A DNA stretch of 64,000 nucleotides from Rhipicephalus microplus (Eukaryota > Arthropoda > Arachnida > Ixodida > Ixodidae): NCBI RefSeq assembly GCF_043290135.1, contig NC_134700.1, positions 159,312,053-159,376,052 on the forward strand. Direction: 5' to 3'. The position numbers and the translations under genes are program-made. The notes under the pieces are model-generated. The model had not been told where the DNA came from. It made no database searches and worked only from the letters and a program-made list of their open reading frames with translations. Shown piece by piece: positions 12,001 through 24,000 of this stretch. The stretch's first letter is position 1, and each line of letters begins with the position of its first letter.

Positions 12001-15000
12001 AATTGATGGAGATATTCTGTGTAACTGAGCAGGGCTGAGAAAAGAATGAGTTTGTAATTCTCGCCACTCTTTCACCTGTTTTCGATCCAATTTTGGGTGA
12101 GGTGGGGGGAACATACGCCCCAAGTCACGATCTTAATTTCAGATGATACTTGGTATATCCTGCACAGCTGGAGATTCTGTCTTTTAATACAGGTTCGATT
12201 TCGGCAGCAGCATCTCCCGACGAGAGTACCCCCTGGGCTACGCGGCGGGTTAAATGTCGCGACAACGCATAGACCGCCTCGTTCGGGTTGTTGGTGACCG
12301 CGTTTGTGTGTGCCAGGAACCAGGTTAGATATTTATGTTCCTCCGAACCCATCAGTTTCTGGTTCCTCGCTAAAATTTTTTGGGCACTTTGCGAAATGCG
12401 TCTGCACGCAAAATTCCTAATTGCAACCTGTGAGTCACTCAGAATGAAGCTGTGTTTTCTGGTAGTGAGAGCCATGGCGATGGCCACCTCTTCAGCTTCC
12501 TCAATCCGTGTCGTAAAGACAGTACAGGCATTAACCCAGTTTCCGGTCACGTCTACTGCCGCTGCAAGATGCGCTTTCTTCTTGGAATACGGGCTCGCAT
12601 CTACAAACAAAGACTTTTCACTTGTCCTGTGTGTCTTGAACAGCACTTTTGCTCTGTTGTGTCTGCGTTCTGCATTCGTGGTGGGGTTCATATTTCTACG
12701 AAGCGGGTTTATCCCGATTTTAGAGTAGATGTAGATAGGAATGTCATATTTCTCGCCGTGGTGAACGTGGTATGTAATACCCAATTGCGCTAATATGTTC
12801 CTGCCCGTTTTCGTTGCTGACAGCCTTTCTAATTGTGAGACACGCTGGGCTTCGGCAATCTCATCTAGCGTGTTGTGAACGCCTAGTGTCAGGAGTAGTT
12901 CTGTACTTGCATATTCTGGGATGCCTAAGGCTTGTTTGTACACTTTCCTGATTAGGCCATTAATTTTGCTGCTCTCTGCGGTGTGCCAGTTGTGGAAAGC
13001 TGCTACGTATGCAACATGACTAATGACGAATGCCTGTATTAGACGCATGACGCTGGCCTCGCCCATGTCTTGGTGTCTATTTGTAACCCTGCGCACTAAC
13101 CTCATAGCGTTGGCGACCTTGGTTTGTAGCTTGTGGATCATTTCCCCATTGGTTCCCTTGGACTCAATGATCAGTCTGAGGACTCTTATATGCTGAACTA
13201 TGGGTATAAGTTTGCCTTTGGCCGTGCTAACTGTAATATCTTCATACTCGCGACTATTTGCGAACAATTTTGGCGGTCTGCCTCTAAGCGTGGGTCTATA
13301 TAGAAGGAGCTCCAACTTTTTTGCCGTACATCGAAAGCCTGTACCTTCTACGTATCTCTCCACCGTGGCTACGGCCTCTTGAAGTCTCTGCTCTATATAG
13401 CTGTCACTACCCTCGGCTTTCCAGATAGTAAGATCATCTGCATAGATGGAGTGATGAACTCCTAGAATTTTATAAAGTTCCTTTGGTAGACCTACCGTAT
13501 TTACTCGATTCTACCGCGCCCTCGATTGTAACGCGCACCCGATTTCCACCGCGAAAAAAAAAAAAAAAACGTAGGACATCGATTGCAACGCGCACCCATT
13601 TTTTTTTTTTGCTGGCCCGCACGATCACACCACTCGAAAAAACGATTCCTTTCGGGATTGTCTTCCATTTAAATATGATGTACGGGCGAAGCTTGTGCCC
13701 ATCTGACGTGTAACAGAGCATTGCCGTCACTGTAGTTTTATCGTGGACCGATGTCAGCACGCGAACTTGCTTCGCCCCCTTCTTCTCGACAGTTGTGGTG
13801 CCAGGCATGTCGAAGTAAAGAGGCGCCTGATCGGCATTCCAGATTTGCCCAAGCAGGTAGCCGTTGTTGCGCCGCAAGTTTAGGACGAACCTCTGAAAAC
13901 TGTAAAGCTTTTCATCGTACTTCTCCGCAAAAGTTTTTGCATATGCATGTTCCCCTTTGGAGGGAAGAGCCTTTCCTCTTCATATTGTTAATTAGCCAGC
14001 ACCTGCTCGCTTTAAACAGGCTCCGCATTAGACTTTTTTCTAAGACTAATTGCATAGCCCGCACTTGGAGCAGTTCTGTCGTCATGGGCCGCTGTGCCAC
14101 TCGCTCCTCAAGCACATACTCGCAGAGCAGCTCTTCATTTTGCGGAAACCGACTCTGCTGTGGTTCACTGAAGCCTGTGCGTGAAGCTTTGCTGTCGACA
14201 ATCTTCTGCTTTTGTTTCCGCCGGTCCCGCACGCACGTTTCGAGAAGGACCGCGATGCGGCCCGATTTCCGTCCGTTTCTGCACACGCGATGACTTTTCT
14301 TTTAAAAGCGGCATCGTGGTGCACTCGAGTTTTTGGAGTCGGCCCTTCCACGTCGTCGATGCTAATGCACTACTAGATGACGAACTCCTCAGCACACGTA
14401 CGAAGTGCCGCACATGGTAAACACATAGGCAGAAATAGCCGACGCACCATGCCGACGCACGTAGGGGGCGGCCATTTTGGATTTGCGATGGCAATAGATT
14501 GATCGTAATTTTTTTGTTCGTACTCGATTCTAACGCGCATGCGATTTATGAACTCGCTTAACCAGAAAAAAGGTGCACGTTAGATTCGAGTAATTACGGT
14601 ATCATTATCAAATTAAGAAGCATTGACGAAATCACGGAGCCCTGTAGCGTTACGCTGCTGCCCAACTCGTAGAGGTCTGATTTAACATCACCTATGGTGA
14701 TCCTCATTTTGCTGCTGGACAGAAAGTGTTTAACATAGTTGTACACTCTCTCTCCCATGTTTAGACTCGAAATTTGAGCTAGAATGGTCCTGTGTGCCGT
14801 GTTATCAAAGGCTTTCTTGAGATTCAGTCCAAGGATGGCCCGGGTGGATCTGGATTTAAGGTCGAGTACTTGGTGCTTAACTTGCAGCATGGCATCTTGT
14901 GTGGACAATTGCTGTCTAAAGCCTAGCATTGTATCTGGGTAGTGACCACCATCCTCTAGCTGGTCGTTCACTCTACGGAGGAAGGCGTGCTCCATTAGCT

Positions 15001-18000
15001 TTCCCACACACGACGTGAGCAGGATAGGCCTGAGGTTCACTTTGTTGATTGGTTTGCCTGGTTTAGGAATTAAGACGGTTGTGGCATCTTTCCATGACTC
15101 GGGTATCTCCTCGCTGATCCACCACTTGTTTATATACTCGGTTAAGATTTCTGCAGAGTCCTTGTCCAGGTTTCAAAGCATGCGGTTCGTTACACCGTCC
15201 GACCCTGGTGCCGATTTAGGATTTAATTTGTGAAATACCGCTCTTATCTTCGTCGTGGTGAATTTCTAATCTAGCGTTGGATTGGTGTCTTCAGAGTAAT
15301 CTGGGTGTCGCACAAGTGGGGTCTGTGAAAGGTATAAAGCCTTTAGATTCTCAATTAATTGCTCCTCATTGCCCTTGTGATTGAGTGTTAATTTGCGAAT
15401 GGTGTGCCTCTGTTCCATTTTGGTATTTGTTGGGTCTAAAAGGAATCGGAGCAACTTCCACGTTTGGGAAGCTCCGAGCTGCCTGCCCATGTCTCTACAG
15501 ATTTCTTCCATTTGTTACTCGTTTAGTTTCCTGCAATAGGCCTCATGTCCCTTTTTAGTTGCGAGATCTTTTCTCGTAACCTTCTTTGGTGTCTCTGCTT
15601 CCTCCATCTAGCTTGAAGTTATTCTTTCACCTGCCATAGGTGTATAAGCTTACTGTCTAGCCTGTCGATGAGAAGGTCCTCCTGCACTTCAACAATATAA
15701 AATTTTAAAGAATTGCTTCACAAAAACATGATGAAAAGTTCCGTGAGGCTGGTCCAGTTGGCAAAAAAATGTGAAGCTGAGAAAATCGCATTTGAAGCTT
15801 TGACATGCACTGAAAAATTTTCTATAAAAAACTTTTACCCCAAATTTATACACATGTATCCCATCTATTCCCCTACAAAACAAAATAAAATGTGCTTTAT
15901 TCCACCCTTGAAATCATTTCTAAAAAATTTTTCCTATGTGGAAAGCATTATCAGAACTCCACTATGACAAGCTGTGGATGTGTTCTGGAAGAGCTGTGGG
16001 GTATGAGGCTTAAATGACAAGCTGTTAGGCAGCATGCTGCCCTGGGTAATAAGTTGCTGTGTTCCCGATCCTCATGGTACCATGAAATAGTTCGGAAAAT
16101 CGGGCATTCATCCGGAAAAACGAATGCCCGCAAAAATTAATGCCCGCAAAAATGACCCTTTTTTATAGGTATTTTTTGCTGACACAGAGGGTCACGGCTG
16201 TAGTACAAAATTCTTGTTGCAATCTTGTAAATGCGTCGTTTAGGTGGCTCTGAAAAAAGCCATTTATCAAAACAAAACAACAAATCGATGTGGCTGGTGC
16301 TACCTCAGTGGTCAACACGTTGGCCCAAAAAAGTCTCCTATCTTCTTTTGCACGGCATTCCACTTGCCAGCGATGATCTCTGCCTTAATTTCAGCAACAC
16401 GCCATGCTGTCGCTGTTCACAGATGACAATGGTATCAGTGCTTGCGTCAACTCCGAGCTCGTTGGCTGTGTAGGTGCTGCCGAAAATCGGGTGGCGAAGG
16501 CTGTAAGTGCAGACTCCAAGGGGGTTGAACTTTCGTGTGGCCGACTTTCCCGAGAAAAGGGTCTTCGTTGGCGTCGATTTCTCAACTCCTTGCACCTGCT
16601 CTGCCATTGAGTAGTACGCAGCATCAATCCGAAGTGTATCGCTCGTCGAACTTGGTCCCACACCAATGTCAGTAGACAGCGTCGTTAATGTTTCTGCCAG
16701 ATTCAACGAGTCCGGCCGCGACTGCAACTATCTGCCAAAGGGCCCTAGTGCCGGGCGCCTTCTGGCGCCTTCCAAGACCATTTTTTTACGGCTTTCGAAA
16801 GCTTGTCGCATCGATGGTTTCAGACGGAAGCCTCCAGGCATCTCGATCGCGGTGAAAAAGTACTGGTGCAAAGCGGAAACACGGTGCGTCTAGAAACACG
16901 CACGATCACAAAAGCAGACACACACAAATGGACAGCTAGGTATGGCAGGGAACACAAAACAAAGAAAAAAAATGACTCGTTGGTCACTCCAGCCAATGGG
17001 AGACTTGGAGCGCGCCACGTGAGGTCTAATCAGTGATCTGGAAACGACCTTCAGAAAACCCACGACAGCAGCCTTTCCACATGAGCGACACCATTTTGAG
17101 ATGGCGCAAAATGTGCACAAAGAAAACAGTTTCAAATCAAGCCCAAAATGGTGGTGTTCGGTCCACCGCACATGGCACGTGGGAAGTTCGAACAAATTTC
17201 TTCCTCTTGGGGCATTTTAGTGAGACCGGGGTGCATTGAGGTCTGATTTTATCACGTTTCCCGACCGAATTCAGCGCTAGCAATTTGAGGGTAGGATGCA
17301 CAGAAGTACAAACGCCCCGAAAATAAGCTTTGTGAAAAATTGGTTCTCTGACCATTTTTTCCCGTTCTAAGACCCACTTCCCCCCTTAATATATTCTCTT
17401 TCCGAACCCTCTATTACAAACTCTGTATAAGAGGGTCAAAAGTGAAACTATGGGTTTCAAACATACTCACCAATCTCCATGGCTTTCTTGAGGAAAGACT
17501 TTTGTCGGCTGGCAAACTCTGCCATGAGCTTCATTTGTCGCTCCTTCGCTCTACGTCTTCTGCAAGTATAATAGAGAGGTCACACAGCCTGATCTGTCAG
17601 ACCTGGTGCCCCTGCAGCAACGACAAGCAAAACGAATGCAACAGTGAAGCCTTTGCACCCACCTTTCCTCGCGGTCGGTTGCCTCCCGGGCTGCGACCGA
17701 AGTGCTCGAAGTGGCCGAGTTTCCTTCGCCACCACACGGCTGGGGTGGCCAGATGCGCCGCCGCACTTCTTCGATGGGCGACTCCAGGTCGGCAGTACGC
17801 GTCAGCCGGACAAGTTTGTCGAGCAAAAGGCCCAGGAAGTGGGGCCCCGCACCAATCCGGTCTCTCTCCTGCTCCTCGGGAGTGGGGCCGCCTTTGTCTT
17901 TGTCTGGCAGCCGGTACGAGTCCGGCTGGCCTGACAGCTTCGAGTGCAGTTTGAGCAGCAGGGACACTATGCTCTCGTCTACATCTGCAACTGGCCGTGG

Positions 18001-21000
18001 CGCACCCGAAGGAGGGAGGGCCTGTGATAAACATGCCTGAAACTGAGACTGGTTGCAAAGAAACTTTGTGAAGAAATAGTAAGGACACAACCCACATAGA
18101 AAGAGAAACAAAAGAAAGGGGACAGGATAGGGCGTCCTATCCTGACGCTATTGATGCCCTATCCTGTCCTGTCCCCCCACCCCCTTTTTTTTCGTCTACG
18201 CGGGTTGTGTCATTATTTCTTCAGAATGAACCAATTAGCCCAACAAAACATTCTAGTAATAAAACTTATTTGAGCTGGTTGGTTCATTCTCTGACTTCTG
18301 GAAAGAAGCAAAACGAAATCGACAATGATGGAGAAGGAGACTGGACAAGTGCAGGTTCCCAGAAATACTCCACACAAGGACAGAACTCGGGAATGGCACA
18401 CAGTCAATGAGACAAAATTCTAACATGTGACTTCAATACTATCACTATTTTGGCCAAACTGAAAAGAAGAGCCAAGAAAGCTAAAGATATATCGCGCAAC
18501 CCTTCTTGCAAGTTCGGGTCTATGCAAGGACGGTATGTAGGACTCTGCCCCTGTCCATTTCTATTTTTCGTGCTGCCCAAACATGTTGCATCTAAGATGC
18601 TGGATGCAACCTCGAATGAATAATTCAGTCAGAGTTGTGGACTTTTATTAGCTCACAGTGCCTCCCTTGACTTTCACATTGAATGTGGCAGATCTAACAA
18701 GAGCTGCAGCAAATGCTAGGTGAATGAGCCGTACTAATGCAGTTGGTACACTACCAGAAAGCAGAGGAGTCCCACAGATAACACTTCAAATACCTCTTGA
18801 ATTTCCATGTTATGACTGAGAATTTGTTTTTTCTACCTCTTGCTTACCTCTAATTCCTGCTACATTTAACCAATTGCACTAATCACTTCAGGGACAAAAT
18901 ATGTTAACTGTATTTGGTATACTGCTAAAACCGTCTTTATAACTGGGTTCCACTAAATACTAGTGCATGTAGCGATGACTTTACCTTCCCCTTGACATCC
19001 TAAATAAACTGGTGGCCTATTCATTGCAGCTGCAGCAACAACTCCAGCTACAAATACAGCAAGCAACTTTGGACCAGAGCCTGAAGTATCAGCAAAGGCC
19101 CCTATAGCTTAACTTCCAAGTAGATTATTTTACATGCCTGCCTGCAGTCAAAAGAGACATTTACTTTGAGCATATACACAAAAAGAACATCGTAAAATCC
19201 AGAGCAAGCCCACTCCCTTTTACGGTAAAACATAGTCCGACAAGGAGGGGGGGGGCTTTGGACGTCACGGAGCAAAATTGATGATGGCGGAAAAAGAGCT
19301 GCTAAGAATAAAAATGCACACCCGTGGTTCTCATCAAATGCTTCTTTTTTGAGTGTGCATGCAGCACTGTTAAAAAAATAGTGAATGAAACAGTGAAATT
19401 GACAGGAGGGGAGGGCGGGGAGCGCTTGCTTTGTCACATACTGCAAATCTCAAAAAAAAAAAAGAGGGGGGGGGGGGGCATTTGCTCTAGATTTCACGGA
19501 ATGTAAAGGACAGTCACCTTCAAGGCTGTGCCGCCCTCAAGCTCGTGGCGAGGTGTGCAGGTGGGCAGTTGAGGGTGACTGCTGCCGCTTCCGTCACTCA
19601 GTTCACCGCTCCCAGACTTTGACCGGAAACCGTGGGACCGAAGCCGCCGGCTCAGCTGAGCTAGGCCTCGCCCCAGTGGCACGAGTGCACCTACGGAACT
19701 GCTCGCTGCCGCACCAGTGGCACCCCCTTCGGAGGAGGGTAGGGGGCGTGCAACACGACCCCACAGTGCTGTTGGAAACCTCGGTGAAGGAACTAAGGCC
19801 CCACCGGGGCCAGCTAAACTACGCTGAGACATACCGGCAGTGCCGTGATGACGCATGAGCGCATCGCTGGGCACATTGCCCATTGGTCCATGCGTGGTGG
19901 GAACCAGGGTGGATGACGAAGGCACGAGAGCCCCCGAGTGGCCAGCAGCCTGGTCTGCGAATGCGTAGCATTGTTTCATGGTGATTCAACAAAACGACAA
20001 CTTTGGCTGATATGAGGAAAAACAACAAATGTTGACAGACAGGAGTAAAATGCAAAAAAGCAGAGCTTGCAGCATTACGCACACTATGTTCACCAAAAGA
20101 ACAAAATCCAAGCACATGTTTTACAGCAAGATAGGATCAGATTGACTTCTCTGTTCATATCAAATGCACAAACATTACTCTGCCAACTAAATGAAAGAAC
20201 TGCACGTTTGTACCTCTGTAATGTAAGATGAATAGCTAATACCAAATAAATGTATAAAACATAACAAATAATCTTGGCAGTGCTGGTTTTCGAACCTAGG
20301 GCTCAACACACAGAAACCCAGTGCCCTACCTCCTGAGCTAAGCATCCCTGCTTGCAGAAGCTGAATCTATTTCAACTCCATGAGTGCGACGTCAATATGA
20401 CACAAATGTTTACAAAAAGCTTTGTTCAAATTTCTTCCCCATTTTCTTATCGTAGAATAAAAGTCATCATAGGTCGCCATGTAAAGCAGACATGGAGCCA
20501 TCTAAATATCAGGAAAATTCTGAATTTGTGAAAGTTTGATGCCAAACATGCATTTCGCTGGTTACAGGATGTCTTCCATGGGGCTGTGGTGGATGTTTAT
20601 TAAAGTTAGACAGAAACTTAAAGACACTGCGCTAATATCACGTGATGTTTCAGAGAAGGCCGAAACTATAGAATTTCCTGCAATAAAGCTTTGCAGATAC
20701 ACATCACTCAGACAAGTCCTGAGGAAAATTCCGCACAGTATTTTTTGCATAGTGTCATGCAATACACATTAAATGAAAAGACTGCTAAAAGCCACATGCA
20801 CACTGATAACAACTTCCATACGTGACAATTACATGGCGAGCGAGAGCAGTGAAGTAGTTTCTTACAGTAATTTTTGTAAAAAGCTGCATGTGCAAAGCGT
20901 ACCTGCATTGCAAATGACTTTTTTTATTTGCCTAAAAAGACAACTCATAATTTTAAAACCAAATCAGTTAAATTCTACTGTTTCATGTGTCCAAACCTCG

Positions 21001-24000
21001 ATCTAAGACTGATGTGCACTGTAGCCGATAATCAAGTTTTATTCCACTTAGGTTGTATTAGAGTGCACCTAAATGCAAGTACAAAAGCATTTTTCTGTTC
21101 CATCAAGATTAAAATGCAGCCACAAAAGCTGGGATCATACCCCTAGCCTCCAAAGTTCAGCAGAGCAATGTCATAGCCACTAACACAGTGCATAGACAAA
21201 GACAACAGCACTGCATTGGGTGAAAATATTTGTTGATTAATGAGGTGGACCATTTTTTTTATAAGGCGGATGCACTTACCAACAGATGACCCCGCTGTGG
21301 CACCACCGCCAGTGGCAGTGGGTACTAGGGAGGTGCTAGTAACTGGCTCTGCAGCAGCTGTACCGTTCGGTGCAGGCAGGGCTGGTGGGGAAGGGTTGGG
21401 CGTAGAAGGACCCGCCAAGGGTTGGGCGTAGAAGGACGGTGGTGGAGCACTGTAGAAGGCAGGCACCACTGTGCCAGCTTCCGGGTTCACGGGAACCAGC
21501 GCACCGGTTTCTGGGGTTGGCGAGGAAGGGGGCAGAGCCAGCTGCTGGCCCGATGGTGGTAGCTGAAGGGCATTGATGCCTTGCAAGCAGAAAGCACGAC
21601 GTCATACGTCTATCACATTGCATCACAAAAATGACTGCTCGTTTCACCTGCTCAGAAGCCAAGCGCTGCGCATCGTGATATACAATTGCAACCACTAACA
21701 GTTGTGTCGTATGCAAGCTTTCTCTCTCTCTCTTTTTTTTAACATGACGTCTTTTTTTTTTTAATGTAATCAAGAAATTTATTCGGTGTGACGCCACAAT
21801 TTTTTGCATTGCTTTCTAGGGGCGGCTGATTTGAAACAGGAAATTTTTCTTTGTAGAGAAAATTCTGTTGCAGTGAGATCTGACTGTATCTAATTAACTT
21901 CTCACGTGTGTTTCTACACTAAAAACAACTATTATGATTCCCATTGATTTTCTTGGGTCTGTCAAATGAGCCGTTTATAGAGAACACAATCAGAAAATCA
22001 CTATAGTTTGGGAATGTTACTTAGATAACAGTTTGGGAAGAATTAGGGCTCACAAGTATACAAACTCAATCTGACAAAATGAGGAGACCAGTGCTGTTAT
22101 GGTCGTTATTACCTGCTTCATTTGTCTCCGTGCCAGCCGTAAGTTCTGGATAGTTGCCACTGGCCGATGGGAACAAGAAGGCAAGCGCATCTTCAGCCAC
22201 CTCGAGGAATTCGTCGGGATCCTGGTCGACCTCCATATCGTCGACGCCAGTCGGAGCAAGTGCTAGGCCATCGGGCAGCAGCACAGTCTTAATCGTGCGC
22301 AGTGCATTCTGTACCACACATGTCTCCGGAAACCACTCCAACAATGACAAGTCCGTCACCTCGGCCACTGACGTCAATTCATCCTGCCAGCGACACAAGC
22401 CATTAAAAAAAGTCGCACCAGTGTATGAAGAGAAAATACAGAAGCAAAAAAAAAAGTCAGCTTCCATTAATTTGAGGAGAAAAGGCCAATAAAATTGGTC
22501 AAGTTATATGATAGGTTGACTGACAGGCAAAAATAAAATACTCTGCACAGACTCGATACAATAATAGCTTGATTTGATTGTCAGGATTCCAAACTGGGAC
22601 TCCAAATTCAACTGGAATCCCGATCTTATAGGTCTAAAGTAAGTTTACTTCAAAGTCAAAATGGAGCACCTAACCACAAAAAAAAAAATTAAACAGGCAC
22701 CCAAAATTTTAGCAAGAAAAACAGCATACACTCAGTTGTGGAAGTTATGAAGAGTAGAAACTATAAAAAGTTACCTTTAGAAAATGAGACTAATTTATTA
22801 TGCATTGCCATTAAAGTTAGGCTCCACTTTATCAAAAGAGCAGGTTATCTCGTCCTGTTTATTGTCAACAGCAGGTTTTTTGATGTCCTGCATTTATCAG
22901 ATCGCCTCTCAACAAGCACACCTCTTTCAAGCAGATAAGTGCCACCAAAGGGTATGCAAGTGCTCATGGGAAAGCTGTGTATGCCACAGCACTCAGTGCA
23001 CCAAGTGCACTGGCCTCACGCTTAAGTTTTCTGTTTTTATAATGCTAGCACTTTTCAGATAAAGGAAATATAGCGAGGAGTAACATGTTACTGCAGTGGG
23101 CTCGGCAGCAGCACGACGGGCAAGATGCTCAACAATCCATTTCTTTGTACGCTGCAGGTTCTTGCTTCACTTTTTGTGTCACAATTTTCGGAGCATGGCT
23201 GTGCTTTGGATCCTTTACCGCTTCCTTCGTCCAGCGTTGTCGACTGCAGAGCATCAACGGAGGCTTATCAAGTGGCTTGCGACCGGTGTGAAGCGGAGGA
23301 ATTCATCATGCCGGTTGCGGTATCTTCTGCGCCGGCGCCTGCCTCAGGAACGGACTACCACGTGGTCCTACCAGCTCGTATAAATTGCCTCACGTCAGCC
23401 ATCCCCTCCAGTGGGCTCGGCAGCAGCACGACGGGCAAGATGCTCAACAATCCATTTCTTTGTACGCTGCAGGTTAGTCCCTATTCTTATGGAAAATGTT
23501 ATCGTAGCGATGACCGTTTTTTGTTTCTGCTGCCGTGCCCACTGTGTGTTCTCAATTTACATTTCGATGTGTGCACTTTTGCTAAGAACTTGTTGATTTG
23601 CGGAGACGTTGAATCAAACCCTGGCCCCGGCGAGAAGGAAATGTTGGCTAAACTTCTTTCTGGTCAAACTGCTATGACAGCATCTATCAATGAAATTCTG
23701 AGTAAGCAAACGAAACTTGAGGCAGATATCACGTCAGTTACAGAGCGTTTAAATGGCCTTGAAGTTCAGCTGTCTGCAATAAGTGCTTTGAAAACAGATA
23801 TGTGTGCACTAAAGGATACTGTAGTGAGACTAGAAAAAAAACGTGTCGTATCTTTTGGGAAAGGTTGACGATTTAGAAAATAGGAGTAGAAAAAATAACT
23901 TGATTCTGTACGGTATCGATGAAGACCCGTCTGAAACACCCGAAGAACTTGTCGAGAAGATAAAAACGAATATTTTCGAAGAGAAGCTTAAAATCTCGGT

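Larger units (their letters stand above)
11731..15690 (-). mobile_element. non-LTR retrotransposon with RNase H (I-like), 5' truncated
   Basis: The minus-strand coding sequence holds reverse transcriptase blocks ([45 protein letters not shown], then YADDLTIW near 13430) and an RNase H domain. The 3' end has an AATAAAG-like signal and a tail of GAAT-type repeats next to 11731. Frame breaks, an early 5' truncation and a 1.1 kb DNA transposon inside mark it as inactive. Confidence 0.88.
11714..17385 (-). mobile_element. TTAA-flanked DNA element, interrupted by a LINE
   Basis: Ends read TTAAGGGGGGACG at 11710 and mirror as CTTCCCCCCTTAA at 17389. TTAA repeats flank both sides, as in piggyBac or Kolobok superfamilies. 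Most of it is a LINE insertion (11731 to about 15690), leaving about 1.7 kb of the element itself. Minus-strand coding scraps between 16340 and 17100 include [21 protein letters not shown] related copy lies on the plus strand at about 48205-49999. The superfamily is not certain. Confidence 0.65.

Noticed and set aside
17442..18040. Several GC-rich plus-strand frames
   Set aside because: They are antisense shadows of UBR3 exons m and n.
19553..19858. Plus-strand frame of 101 codons
   Set aside because: Antisense to UBR3 exon l, whose splice sites and phases fit the gene.
20279..20351. A functional tRNA gene
   Set aside because: A- and B-boxes are present but acceptor and T-stem pairing are imperfect; kept only as a tRNA-like pseudogene.
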